Shown: positions 43,220-56,388 of the stretch, in pieces | Numbering within the stretch: the stretch's first letter is position 1 | How the letters are laid out: every line of letters starts with the position of its first letter | The notes under the pieces: generated by a model | Seen by the model: the letters and a program-made list of their open reading frames with translations, nothing else | Database searches by the model: none | What the model was told of the DNA's origin: nothing | NCBI GenBank assembly: GCA_946965045.2 | Contig: OX337228.1 | Location: 1 to 64,000 of the forward strand | Direction: 5' to 3' | DNA from: Epithemia pelagica | Lineage: Eukaryota; Bacillariophyta; Bacillariophyceae; Surirellales; Surirellaceae | DNA length: 64,000 bases | Translations under genes and position numbers: made by a program

Positions 43220-46200
43220 TTAATCCCATCGTTCCCATCCCGTCGTTCGCTGCGTTGGCAATATGGGATTTTCATTGGCGGGTACTTTACCCGTTCCGGC
43301 CAATGTTTGCAACCACAATCCAATCGTCGCCAAGGCCTCACTGGATCGCAGCCGGACATGGGATTTGGATTGGGGGTTGTGTGCCAAATGGACCAACGTG
43401 GCAACGGCATTTTTTGTATTTGTAATGGCCACCACCGCGCCCGGTTCCGTCGTTAAATTGTACAGGGTCGACACAGCGGCTTCCTTTTCCTCGTCTTGGA
43501 CACGCATGGCGCAGGCCGTGATGAACACCAAGACCCGTTCCGTGGCGAGCTTTAACTTACTCTTGGGGTCGGTGGAAAGATTTTGCAAACATCGAAGCGC
43601 CGCGAAACGATCTTGTGGGATTTGGGAAGCCTCGCCGAGCTCCATGAGACTGGGAACCAATCCCTGAAAGTCGGCCAAAATGGTATTGTTGGCAGGAAAT
43701 CGAGAAAAGTTCAACACAATCTCCAGACATTTGGTATGAATTGGATTCGTCCTTTCATTCGCGACCATCAACACATTATGCAACACAAAGTTGTTGGCAC
43801 AGAGACGGTCCTGTATAGTTACATCAACAACGAAACGAGACAAGAACACACATGAGATACGCTGATATATACGAGGCACCAAGCAACATCGATCCAATCT
43901 GACTTACCGCTGTGGGGCAATGCTTGGAGAGATGTAAAAAGACAGCACATGAATTGGAACGTGCTCGTTCATAGAATTCGTGGCTTTTCTCCTTGCTGAT
44001 TTTCCGTAACGATGGATCTGCTTTGCCACGGGACTTTGACTTGGTCGACTTGACAGATTTACTCATGTCATCATCTTCGTCATCGTACGAGTTACTCCTA
44101 CTGTAATCTTCCAAGTGGTCATCATCATCTTCTTCTTCGTCGTCGTCATAATCCTCATAGGAGTTGGGCTGATCTTCATAGGCGGAATCGTCATCTAGGC
44201 TATGGCCGTCACTGGGATAATTTGTAGTACTCGCGGACACACTCAATGTGTTGGTCTCTTCCACATCAGGACGTCGTTGATTCTTTTCTTGTTCCAAAGC
44301 ATTCGGAGTAGGGGTTCGTTTGCCCTTGTTCTTTCCACCCTTTGCTCCAGCCACCGACGCATCCACCTCGGTCGCATCTTCCTTGAGCTGTTGTTTCTTT
44401 TGGGAGTCATGTTGGCCACCCAAAACTTGTGCCAAGAGGATGATTAACCGTTCTTCCTCTGCGAGGGCTTCTCGGCATTCCATCGACTTGGCAATCAAGG
44501 CACAGGCTCCACATGCTAGTACTCGTGCTTCACCATCATCCTGATCAATCACCTTGGTCAGGCAATCTACCATTCCAGGATACATGAGGACTGCTGCTCG
44601 ATTCTCCTTGGGTTCACAGACCGCGTTGAGACAAGCAACGGCACGGGTACGTGCATCCAACGCCGTTTCTCGATCCAGATTGTTGGGAATCGACTGTGTG
44701 GCGGCAAAGATCAAACACGCCAAAAACGAATCGGTGCGAACCATGGTCAATTGATTCTTTTTACTCCCCTGCAACAAGACTTTGAGTGCCCCACAAGCAT
44801 TGCTCCGGCGCTGCAGTGAGGATCCCATGGCAGCTACAATCAATTGCTTCAAATCAGACTTGGGTTTGATCCAACGAATAGGCTCGGTAGGAACACCGGT
44901 CCAATGATCCGAAATGATATCCTTTCGATCACGAGTGGGAATCGGTGGTTTAAGCACAGGAAAGGGATCTCGGAATCGAAGTCGCCGTGACCCATTCTTG
45001 CCGGACGACTTGTGGGCTGTCTTGGTTTTTCGAACGGGAGAGTTCCTCTTGTCACGCATCGTAGACGGCGAGGGCGAGGATGATCCTCTTCGAAGCAGAT
45101 TGGAGGTGGAGCGTAGACGACTCGATGCTGAAACACCTGCGGAAATCGCATTGATCCGATCGCTGCGGGAGAGAGAATTCGTGGGTGAGCTTGGTTCCTG
45201 CAACGTCGTTGGACCTTGTGATAAATCGGCTCCCGAGTTTTCAATCATGGCGGATCGCGAAGGAATACTAGTCTTTTGTGGAGAAACAGGAGACTTGAAG
45301 GATGATGGATTTTGGTTCGTATCCTTACCGCTGAGGTTCCCGGCGTTCGCCGTCACCACCGAGGAATTGGGCGACACTGCGTCCTTGTTGTTGTTGTCCG
45401 TTGCCATGGGTGGAGCCGAGGTCGTATTGCGACGCAAGGGTGTGGCAGATTTGGGAGAGTCCACCATGAAGCTGGCTGGACTTGGAGGGGGTGCCGCTGG
45501 TGGTTCGGGAGGCTCCTTGCGGTTTCGGTTCAAGGCTCGGTTCGGGTTCTTATTGTTGTTGGTGTTGTTGGTAGTGTTGCCGCTCTTGGTGGGATATTCA
45601 TCCTCCTTTTTCTCATCTTTGGGAACAGAAGAATCTTCCATACCGTCACGCCGCATCTTGTTGTCCTCTTGGTCCGACGGTGCATTGGTCTTTTCCCGAG
45701 GAAGAACGTTGGACAAATCCAGGCTTCCACTCTTGGTGGTAGGAGTCGCAACGACCTGGGGTTGTGGCAATCGCGCCTTTGGTGATGGTGGACCCTCGGA
45801 CCGTGATCCAATCGGGGTCGAAAATTCTTCGGGTTCGGAATCCGTGTCGCTCAAGGTCAAGGGGGACGACGTCCGTCCCGCCTGTGATTGACGGGGAGTC
45901 GTCGTTTCGGGACGAGACAACGAAGAAGGCGTCACGGGCGTCACTCCAATAGTCGTCGTGGGCCCTGCCGTTGGGGGTGAACTTCGAGGCGAAGGAACCG
46001 TCGAGGGTCGCTTCTTATTGTGTTGGGGGGACAGGGTGGCCGAATCCACGGCCAAAGTACCAGCACGAGTTGCACGGTGCGTCAGTGGAGACAGAGTATC
46101 GTTATGAATACTTCGAGGACTGCTTCGAGATCGAGGAAAGGGCGCCTGTCTGGTGGTTTCCGATCGACTCGTAGTGCTGCTGGTGGACGGCAGTTTGTTC

Positions 46201-48044
46201 ATGGAGGGTGGCGACAAGGGATGTTGTTGTTGTGGTTGTTGGGGCGTGAGACGAGCACGAGGACTGCTACTGGACCGTAAGGATGCCACAGTTGCGACTC
46301 GTCGACCCTCAATTGAGGATGCGGCCGAGGCGGCTGACAGTAAATGATCGGCTTCCAGTTTGCGTTGTCGTGTCCGGGCTCGCAATTCCGCCATGGCCGT
46401 ACTGGTCGTGGTCGAAGTCATGAGATTGCTATTATTCGTATTGGGTGGTGACGCCCGCATCCTGGTCGTGGACGATGTGCGCAAGGAACTGGTGGTCAAT
46501 GAGGACGCGTTGCTGCTCGCAATGGGAGTGGAGGGTAAGGAGGTCGCAGTTGCTGCGGCCGGAGAAGAGGCAGAATGCGTGGGAGTGTTGGGAGCAGCAG
46601 TCATGAGTCCTCCTCCACTACTACTTTTGCTGCGTTGCAATCGAATGGCAGCGGCCATGCGCAATCGTCGTTCTCGCGAGTGCGGCGAATTGCCCACCAC
46701 ATTCCACGACGGCGATGTGGGACTTGTGGCCGTACCGGGTGGAGGAGCCGACGAGGGTGGGGACAAGGGTGTCGTCGTCGCATGGGTGCGATTCGAGGGT
46801 GGCGATGCCACAATTCCCAGACTATGATGACTCGTGTTGTGGTTGTGGTCCAGAGGACCTCCCGGCGATGTGGGAGGCCGTGCGGAAAGGGACGGATTGT
46901 TGTTGTTGTTGCGCGACAACAATTGATGCGTGAGATTGGCCGCCACGACCGTCGTGGCAGCCGTAGATGTCGCAGCAACTGAGGAGGCAGCCGCGGCATC
47001 GTCCGTGACACCATCCCAAATATTATCCTCATCATCTTCGTCGTCATGGCCCTGATCCAGTCCATGGAGGTGCTGTGTCGTTGGCGTTTTGGGTCCCACG
47101 GGCGATCCCAGGAACGAAGAAGGTGCAAAGGACGACGAGGGTGCAAAGGAGGACGAAATGGAGGGCGTGCCAATACTGCTATTGGCACCCAGGGGAGATT
47201 TGGTGGTGGTATCGTCCGCAAAGTCTCCCCCTCGCGGGGATGGTGGTGGTGGACCGCGTCCCCGCGAACGTGACCGTAGAGGAGACGAACGAGCGTCATT
47301 GTTGTCATTGCGAGGTGTCGTGTGGACATTCCATTGTGGTTTTTCCGGACTCAGACCAGGTCCCGGTACATCGTGAATTTCTTCCCAGTTCATGCCCCGA
47401 TCCTTGGGATTGGTCGATTCATGTTGATTTTGTTGTTGTTGTTGTTGAGTGTGTTGTGGAGACGGCATGGCAAATTCGTGTTCCAATTCTCCCAAGGCTC
47501 GTTCAAAGGACATGTCCATGGTCGGACCCTTGGAAGAAGACATTGCTGGACTCTTGTTGGCCAAGGTGGTGGGGAGTGGAGCCGTGGTTCGGTTGCTGCT
47601 ACTCATACTTGTACTATAGGGATGATTTCGTTCGTCATCGGGTTCCGTTTCCGAGTCATTGTCATTGTGTGAAATACTACTGGTACTCGGCAAGAGACGG
47701 CCTCCACCACTTGCAGTGGTTGTGGTGGTTGGACTGAGCGGAGCAGCCGATCGCGGACTACTCGTACTTTGATGCACGGCATGCCGCGCGGCGGCAATTT
47801 CTTGTTCGACTCGTTTCATGATGGAATCGGCACTGGGATCGGACGATAAGTGATCGGGCAAGCGCAATCGGCCGTCTTCCTCTTCCTCACTGCTAATATC
47901 ATCGATACTGGTATTTCGAGGGACCATCATCATTCCGCTACTACTGGAAGATCTTCCGCGAGATCTGGGTCGACTCGGAGTGCGACTCGTCGTAGGATTC
48001 GTACCTGCACTTGCAGTAGAAGTAGTGGGGAAGGAGGACGACAT
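43220..48044 (-). CDS. Armadillo-repeat protein with long disordered N-terminus
   Basis: Exons 48044-43908 and 43810-43220 with a 97-nt GT-AG intron join in phase as CPTA|DRLCANNF, giving 1,575 residues. The start is the ATG at 48044 (MSSSFPTTSTASAG); the frame upstream has none. Residues 1 to about 1000 are Ser/Thr/Pro-rich, with basic runs and probable phosphosites. Armadillo-like helical repeats occupy about 1060-1210 (ALKVLLQGSKK, AVACLNAVCEP, GACALIAKS), followed by an acidic linker (about 1210-1350). More repeats span about 1355-1560 and include CLEIVLNFSRF, ALRCLQNLST, AVSTLYNLTT and ALATIGLWLQ. ARM arrays bind proteins; partner and location are unknown. No membrane or signal segment is seen. 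Confidence 0.85.
43811..43907 (-). other. Intron of the armadillo-repeat gene
   Basis: 97 nt, donor GCG|GTAAGTC, acceptor AACTATACAG|GACC. Skipping it would add an out-of-family tail and an early stop. Confidence 0.9.
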
Positions 48045-48295
48045 GATGATGATGATGATGATTCCTCCAAAGGTGGTGATGCTGGTGGTCAACGCACAAG
48101 TGTCTCAATGGCGTTTTTGGGCCCACACTGAGAGTGCAATGTGTTGTGTTGTGGAACAAAGGTTTCAATTCCTTCGTCGTCTTGCTCCTTTTCCAACTGT
48201 CGGCACTTCGAATATCCAAGCATCATGATTATAATAGTCAACCCAAAAACCATTCCAGGAGTCCACGAAAAACCGCATTCATGGAGTACAAAGAG

Positions 48296-48337
<42 letters not shown>

Positions 48338-49930
48338 AAGCAATAAGAGCCACAACAGGGATTCGAGCAAGCAAGCAAAACAAAAAAGACAAGCAGCAGC
48401 AAGACAATGTCACACAATCAATCACAACAAGACAGTGAGAAGGAGAGGCGAACCAGCTGCTGGTTGGTTCCAACCAGCAGCACGAATCTACAAAATCAAC
48501 ACACACCTGTCTGGTTTCACCACAAGTTGTGATTGCTGTTGCGTCGGGGACGCAGTCCAACCTCGATCTGAGAATAGCAACTATTTCGAGAGGTCCAGCC
48601 CAGAGTGTGTGTCGATAGTCCAGGAGATTCGACCAAGAGAGAGAGAAATGGAACGACTCGAGTACACGAGATGCTCCGAGTGTTTCTTTCTGCAGAGGTG
48701 CGGATGCTTGGCAAACGTTCCTTCCCACTGACGCGCTATGGTTGGTCCGTCGTCGCTGTGTCTACGTTGTTGATGTGATTGTGGAGGATAGTGTTCTGGA
48801 ATGCAACGTTTTCCCCCGTGTTGGTTGCAACCCAAAAAGGCCACCGTTCTTCCTTCCTCTTGTCTTTGGTGGTGACACAAAAAGACGAGCTCGTCGTCGT
48901 CACTCAATCAAAGTACCGATTGTGTGGTCCACTCTATTTGGCCTCCCTCTCCTCTGGTTGGAAACTTTCCAGCCTGGATGAAAAAAGAGGCTTGATAGAC
49001 AACTACAACGACGACAATGGAGATGGTTGCGTCTTGTTCCTCTTGCTGTCGTCTGGATGTTGTTGTTGGATGGAAGCTTTCTCTCTTGTGTATATTTGGC
49101 CGTATTTTTGGTGCATCGGGTCTAAGTATTTCTGGAACCGCCAAGCGCGCCCTCTCTAAGTGAGTTTGGTTTGGTCGTGTCGATTGGCGAGAGGAGGGCG
49201 CGCATCCTCGGACTCCCTCCATCCGCACCAACCACGAACGAGGGGAGCGCGACTCCAAAAAAGAAGCGAGCGTCTACAAATCAGGCGTGCGTGCGATCCG
49301 GACGAGGTTTTGCGCAACAATCTATCCAACAGGCTCTCACAAAATCGTCACACACTCCGACACGACGACACACAGCACGACGAAAAAGTCGAAACTCGAC
49401 TATCATGGTGGTGAGTGAATGGTTGCTGTCCTGTGGAGACTCCTTTCCGCGTCCGTGCCGTTGCTTTGCGAATTCTATTCGACACGTACGGACTGGGGCT
49501 GTACGGTTCCTTGGTGATCCGTGTTGTTGTACTAATAATATAGGTGGTTATATTCTTTGGTGCTTGGTTCGTTCGTGTCTTGTGTATGTGTGGTTCTCTT
49601 CGTTTGGCTGGATATATATTCTTGGGGGATTCTTTGGTGTTGGGTGCATCAGGACAGTGTCGTCTCTGCAAGAAAGGCATCATGGCATGGGGATCTTGTG
49701 GTTGTGGTTGTGATTGTGGATGATTTGGACCGTGTGTGGGGTGGCATGGCTTCTGTTAGTCGTGGTGGTGGTAGTGAATGTATGTATAGGCATGTAGAAT
49801 ACTGGGTTCTTCCGGGTACGGTGTTCTTCTTCTTCTTCTTCTTCTCGTGGTGCTGGTATCCGGTGCTTTCTTGGAGAGACTGTACGGGTGCTCATCATCG
49901 TCTTGTCGTTCTTCTTCATTGTCTTGTCAG
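48045..49930. other. Intergenic region with microsatellites
   Basis: 1.9 kb between the armadillo gene start and the end of psbU. It contains a (GA)n tract at about 48297-48333 and a CTT tract near 49831-49846. Several open frames exist, but none has recognisable content. Confidence 0.5.
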
Positions 49931-50718
49931 TTAGGTCGACACGCGTGCATTGATGCGTTCGTCAAAGGCTCGTCCGGGAGGATTGACGGTAAAGTACTTG
50001 TCATATTGTTTAAAGAGCTTCTTGTCATTGGCCGTCAATCCGGGAATCTTGTAAATGTCACTCACCACCTCGTAGGGGCCATTGGACGCAATCTTGCCGG
50101 CCGCATGGGGGAACATGCCCCGAAAATACTTGTAGTCGCCCTGTATATGTCAGAGAAATGTGTGCAAGTGTGTGTGGAACCAAACACACGACCAACCATG
50201 CGACACGATTGTGGTGTGGTTCGCATTCCACCCCAACCAAAAAGAGCGGGAGAGAGAAAGAGAACGAGACCACACACCAGGAAACACCAGCAGAGACCCA
50301 GCAACCGACCAACAAAGACGCAACCAAAAAGAGTGTGTGTGTGTGAGAAACAATCTCTCTGGATCGATACACGGGACGACAACGGCAACGACACGAGCCG
50401 ACAATGACTCTTCGACTCCTCGCTAGAGACACGTACCACAAAGGCGGAATTGAGATCAATCTTATCTCCTGTGGGCATTTGCGCCGGTTCTCGGACTGTT
50501 TCAATGGTTTCATCAAAGAAAAAGGTGGATCCCTTGGCGTGTGCCGGTTCCACGACTTGATTCAACAGGAGGCCCAGCGTGGCGACTTGGGCCAAGACGT
50601 GACGACGATCGACCATGTCGAGTTGCGTCGTCGTTGTCGTCGGTTGGGGAACGCGAAGGGGACAAAAGGCATGCGACGTTGTCATCCAAAGGGCAAAGAG
50701 CAAGGCAAAGCGCATCAT
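49931..50718 (-). CDS. psbU: Photosystem II extrinsic protein PsbU precursor
   Basis: Exons 50718-50437 and 50140-49931, joined in phase at V|GDYKYF, give 163 residues. PsbU is the ~12 kDa lumenal subunit of red-lineage and cyanobacterial photosystem II that stabilises the oxygen-evolving complex. Mature features: KIDLNSAFV, FPHAAGKIASNGPYEVV and DIYKIPGLTANDK, the helix-hairpin-helix-like core typical of PsbU. The targeting sequence is tripartite: signal peptide with SHA|F at 17/18 (plastid), then a twin-arginine thylakoid signal (DRRHVLAQVATLGLLL, 37-52) with AHA|K at 61/62. Two adjacent ATGs (50718, 50715) could start it. There is a divergent neighbour on the plus strand. Confidence 0.93.
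50141..50436 (-). other. Intron of psbU
   Basis: 296 nt, donor GTG|GTACGTGTC, acceptor GACATATACAG|GGCG. It contains runs of GTGT and CTCT. Confidence 0.9.
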
Positions 50719-52154
50719 GATGACAAATGTTGTTGTTGTTGTGAGGATGGTCAATTCCAAAAATCTGGTTGGTATCGTGTGGTTGGAGTGTTTGGGTTCC
50801 AGAACCGCAAATGGATTTTTTATGAGACAACAACGACGACAAGGGTTTGGATCACACACACGAGAAGAATCGACCATGATGGGAGGGTTCGATTCGCCTT
50901 TTTTCTCCTTTCATGGCTGGCACTTACCAATCACGACCGATACACACTCAATCGCCTGGTCGTGTCGTTGCTTGGTAAAGACAACAAAAAACGCGAAGCA
51001 AAGCTTGCACCACAAGGCTCTTGATGACACACAATCTGCTGCTTCTTGACAACACACCCAAAACACGGGACGAAGGGAGGTTCCGTCTTTTGTGTTGTCT
51101 GGTGATATGCGACAAGGATTCTTCTTTCCAAAGATACCCTTCCTCAACGAGACATCAACCCTTGCTGTTTCTCGTACGTGTTTTTCTTGACAGTCTCAGA
51201 TTCGCTTCGCAAAAAAGATCCAATGGATGGAAGCGACTGAGAGTCACGCATTCTATTCGCGATCGAGGTGGTCGCTTGAATGTACTATAGACAGTGGTGT
51301 ACCCTCGGCACGCGTTTCGATCTTAAGTACGCGAGTCACTCGATCACGCATTTTCCTTGGTCTTGTTTGGATGTGTATTGCCTTTGTTCCGTTGGGCTCC
51401 GGGGGACTCCGCCGGCCAAACAATGGGCTGTGGGTACATTCACAATGACACACACGCAAACACAACCCACACAGAGAATGATATCTCTCTACACGACAAA
51501 GAAAGCACACGCTCGATCCGTTGCCCCTTGCTATTGCAAACGGCAAATGGTCCAAATCAAAAAGAATATATGGCATGAAAGAGAGAGAGCAAACCATACA
51601 CAGTTTCTCACATACACGACCGGACACACACACTCCAACAAGAACCACAAGAAAGGACGACATCTTCCTCTCAACGGCAAGACATTGAGTCGCTGCTGCT
51701 CTCTTGTGTTTGTCACTGCAAAAATATATAGTCGTCGCTCGAGCCGCAGCAACACAACACACATCTCCTCTCGTCCTCGGTTGTGGTTTCTTCACAAGCG
51801 ATTGTGTCAAACGACACCCAAAATTGGAACCGGTCGAGGTGAGTGTTTCGAAGGGTTGGTTGTTGTTGATGTTGTTGTTGTCGTTGTTGTTGTCGTGGCG
51901 ACAGATTCGAGGAGGATCGTTGTGTAAGGTCTCTTTCTCTGACGTAATCTGGTTGTGGTCCTCTCTCTCTCTCTCTTGTTTTGTTTCTTGTTTGGATGGT
52001 GTTTGTTGGCAGTGTGCCAGTCGGTCTTGCTTGCTTGTTAGAGTCGGAACCAACACGTTGCACGTTGCGGCCATTCCACGATTGAGCAAGTGGAACAACC
52101 ACATCCACAACAACCACAACCGCAATCCCAAGCACCGCACGGTCCCTTTTCACA
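50719..52154. promoter_or_regulatory. Divergent promoter region, psbU / potassium channel
   Basis: 1.4 kb with no supported gene. A possible 5'-UTR intron of the channel gene lies at 51839-52012: donor GAG|GTGAGTG, then a CTCTCTCT tract and acceptor TTGTTGGCAG. Transcript data would be needed to confirm it. Confidence 0.45.
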
Positions 52155-55100
52155 ATGTCCACCTCGGACCAAAAGGACGACCTTGTTGCTGTTGCAACAA
52201 CAGAAGCAGAAGAAGCAGAGCTAGAGCCAGAACCGGCAATCGAGTCCACGCCCTTGGACGACGAACAAGGCAGAGACGTCCACCATGTTCACAACAACCA
52301 ACACAACGTCGACGACCCAGAGGAGGAGGAAGAACCACCGCATGTATTGGGGAGTTTGATTGTGGAGAATGACGACGACGAGGAGGAGGATGCAGCTCAA
52401 ATGTGGGAACCACGACGGCCCGTACTAGAAATTGAATTTGTACCTGAACTACAACCACAAGCGTCGCATTCGTCGTCATCGTTGCAGCTGCAAAGTAGTA
52501 CCTTGGAGGATAGTCACGACGACAATGACAAGGATGAGGATGATCTTAGTTTGACGGACGATGTGTTGGAAGTGGCCGCACAATCCACCATGGCCGCTTC
52601 GGTTCGACGCCACAAGGATGACGACGACCATGACGACGACGACCATTCCTACGATGCCGACCATGACAATCGACTCACCGATGACAATCCCTGGACCGAT
52701 GACGACGACAATGACAATCCTCCCTTGGACGAACCTACCACGCCCCTTGTTACTAATTTGGCATCCTCCACAGTATCATCATCCTCTCCATTGGGACAAA
52801 CCAATTTGTTCTTGCCCACATTGCCACCACAGCCAGAACGACAGCCACCACAGCAACACACTGCTGCCACGGCAGCAGGAGCCGCACGGCCCAGTTATTC
52901 CTCGGCGGCCTTGTCCGCCTCCCATCGTGCCATGAAATCTTCGTCCTCGCCCAAAACAACACATCATCATCATCATCGTCCACATGCCTTGAAACGAGGC
53001 AGTTCGTCGGCCGAACCTCGCAATACCAATGTGCGACGACGACAACAATTTATGAAACACTTGAATCGACCCTTACGGGCCACGGCCAATGTCGTCAATT
53101 GGCCCGCCTTGCAACCCCAAGGATCGGCGGACGACGACCATGACCAGGAAACTGAAAATGACGGAACCTATCCAACCACCCCCACGCAGGTGCGATCGTC
53201 GTCGACTCAACAAGCCACCAAACTGGAATTTCCCGAGGAGAACAAAGAAGAAGAAGGAGAGGAAGAAGAAGAACAACATTACGACGAAGAAAATCCTCCT
53301 GCCGCCATACAACAAGGAGAGGACCCAGAGACTCTGGACCACCCGCAAAAGGATGACAATGACGACCCAAAGAACAAGGATGTGGAAGCTCAACCCACGC
53401 ATAGCAGTACTACGATTTTGCGCAACAACCACCGTCATGCATCCTTCACCAGCGATGGACCGTCCTCATCACCGGTCCAACACAGTCGTCAAGACAAGGA
53501 CAAGGACAACGACGACATGGCTGTTAAGGAGGATAGTGTCCGATTGCCGCAATTGCGACAACGCGTGACGCAATACAATTTGACCAAACGTGATCGTCAT
53601 CGTCATCATCAACGTCGGAATTCCTCGTGTGGATTGGGATGGTGTGGGTTTGGTCGATCCTCGTCGTCCTCGCAAGGGCGGCGTCCTCGTCGACCCGGTA
53701 CCATTCGCAAGAAAATGTCATCCTTATCGTCACTCTCGCACAGTCCGACGGATTTGCATTATGGCGGAGGTGCTTGTTCGTGGTTGGGCATTACCTTGCA
53801 TTCCTGGGTCGTTCATTATTTGCATTGGTCCTTTCGGTCCAGTTTTGCCGCCGTCTTTTTGAGTGCCGCCGTTGGATTCTTGGTCTTGACGTTATTGTTT
53901 GCCGCCGTCTTGTACGGATTGGGACATCATCATCCCAAGTGTTTGGGTGGCGTGGACTTTTATGAAGCCGATTACTTTACCGATGCCTTTGTGTTGAGTT
54001 GGACCACCTTTAGTACGGTACGTTCACACACACACACATGACACAAGACACACTGTGGCCATTTGGCAGGAGGTGGTTGTCATGGTTGTGTTGTATCCAT
54101 GAGTCAGGTGTTTTTCTCACACTATCGTTGTACACACATATGTTTGCTGCTGTTGGATTGTTGGTATCTCTATTACTAATAGGTGGGATATGGGTTGATT
54201 TACAGTGGGATTAGTGCCGATGAACCCGATATTCGCAAATGTACAGGCATGACCATTGTCGTGACCTTGGAGGCCTTTGTTGGTGTCTTGTATGCCGCCT
54301 TTTGCGGTGCCGTCGTCTTTGCCAAGGTTACACGAACCCAATCCGTGGCCCAAGTAGCCTTTAGTACACCCATTGTCATTCGATATGGATCGGGAGTGTC
54401 GATTGAAACCACCAATCAAAATAATCAAAACCCCAGTTCGGGATCGACCAGTGGCAGTAGTCGACGCTTTCTCGGCAATTCCCTCTCCAGTACGGCGGTT
54501 GTGCCACCCTCGTCGTCCAACAATCTTGGTGCTGGCGGCAAGGAAGAAACGGTGGACGATACACGGGCGCAACAACAACAAGTGGGTGGTCGAACTCGCA
54601 CACGACGTGTCAAACAAGTGTCGGATAACAGTGTGACGGATATGCTGTTCTTGCAAGATACACAACGATTGCCGTGTCCGATTTTGGAATTTCGCATTGC
54701 CAATCGATTGTGCAGTGTCGAGGGGGGAGAATTGTTGGATGCGGCCGTGAACATTGTGGCCAGCATTGATGCCTCGCAGGCCTGTCATACCGTCCATGCT
54801 CAACTGCAGCAACAGAAACGACGGAGACGACGGAAAAAGAACCGTGGACACCGATCCAACGATGTCATGTCCGCGAAAGCATGCATGGCCATGCAGCAAG
54901 AGTTGGAAAAGGAACAAGAAAAACAACCCCATTGGATGGATCGAGAAGAGTACTTGTCACATGCCAGTGAGCTCTTGTCCAACTTTAGTTCCTCTCGACC
55001 ACGATCCTCCCAGTACAACGGGAGAGCGAGTCATCATCATGGTAGAATGAGTCATCATGGTGGTAGAGCGAGTCATTACGGTTCGTCTTGGAGAGACAAT

Positions 55101-55823
55101 GGACCCATGTCGTCCCTGTCGTCGTCGTACCAGTATCATCAGGGCATGAGCTCTAGCTTGACAGATTCGCAAGCTTTATCGCCCACGACGCCGACAGGAA
55201 CAGCAGCATCACAGCAAAAGAAGCAAAGTTCGACGCACCAAGCCTTTGAAGAGGACCCGACGGGTCACTTGGTCCCTCGTCGTATTTTTTCCAAACTCGA
55301 AGTGGATACCTTTGAACATCCCTTTTTTGAACATGTCTGGACTGTTCGACACGTTTTGGACGACCGATCGCCACTGTTGCGGACGGCGGCCCGTGAGATG
55401 GTCCAAGCCAATGGAGGCTTTTGGCCTGTGGAACTCAACAGTGCCCAAGGAGTCCGGAGTGCCGTTCATTTTGATCAAATTCTCGTCAGTTTGAGCGGCA
55501 CCTCCAACGCGGATGCCAATGCCGTGTATGCCCAAAACGTCTATGAATGGGTCGACCTGATTGTCGGCTACCGATTTGCCAACATGATGTATCGCATTGG
55601 TCCTTCCAAACAAGGCAAGAAGAAGAAGGATCCAAAGAAGGACGGTGACGCGGCCAATGACAGCAGTAGTGATAGTTCTGACGTGGAGGACGAGGAAGAA
55701 TGGCGGGTTGATCTACGATTGATCAATGATGTCTCGGAACAAGCCGGTGGAGGAGGGGAAGCCTTTAATGGAGCCGTACAAGAAACCTTTGGAGATCATT
55801 TGGCAGATATGCTCATTCTGTAA
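52155..55823 (+). CDS. Kir-type (inward rectifier-like) potassium channel
   Basis: Exons 52155-54017 and 54183-55823, 1,167 residues. The first ~560 residues are acidic, His/Pro/Ser-rich and disordered. TM1 is about 562-589, followed by a pore helix and selectivity filter TFST|VGYG (618-625; the intron falls exactly between T and V), then TM2 about 642-668. The Kir-like start of the cytoplasmic domain reads AKVTRTQSVAQVAFSTPIVIRYG. The cytoplasmic beta-sandwich is interrupted by Ser/Gln-rich insertions. Later strands match Kir signatures: FFEHVWTVRHVLDDRSPL, then DQILVSLSGTSNADANAVYAQ and YEWVDLIVGYRF. It would conduct K+; gating, membrane and rectification cannot be told. At nearly three times the usual Kir length, the excess is mainly low-complexity sequence. 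Confidence 0.88.
54018..54182 (+). other. Intron in the potassium channel pore
   Basis: 165 nt, donor ACG|GTACGTTC, acceptor ATTACTAATAG|GTGGGATATGGG, with a branch-point-like TTACTAA just before the acceptor. Splicing restores T-V-G-Y-G. Confidence 0.93.
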
Positions 55824-56388
55824 CATATTGTCATGAAACACATACATCTGGCAACAAGTAGCTACGCTAGTTTCTCGTGATTGTAACTCATGAAACCAAC
55901 ACAGAACAAATGATTTGTGTATTCCTTAGCGTTATTTCACTTGCCTACAGAGTAGAACAATATAAACAGCAAAGATGATACAACAACCAATGCAGCAGTG
56001 ATCAAAAAGCTGTGAATAAGTACGGGGTTTCCCGTTGTTGTGGAAAGAAACAGCAATCAAGGTTCTTCACGCAAAGCTTGTAATGAAGGGGAATGGACAG
56101 AAATCAATAATGATACAATCAAAGAGGGACTGCAGTCGTCTTCAGATTAGCAGTATACGGCATTGGTGGACTGCAGCCCCATCAGTCTCGAAAATCTTTA
56201 GAATGGCAACACAAGGTTTCATCATTGGAGTGTCAATGGAAAGGAATATAGCATAGCAGTTGGTATATCGAAGACTGGGATCTTGAGGGAAATTGAGACA
56301 TGGGATACGTATTGAGACATGTAGTAGTATAAAGACAGGAAAGGTGTGAATGTACAAGAGAGGGACGCCGTATCATGAGGCGAAAAAA
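55824..56388. other. Convergent 3' intergenic region
   Basis: 565 bp between the ends of the channel gene (plus) and the heat shock factor gene (minus). No gene seen. Confidence 0.55.
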
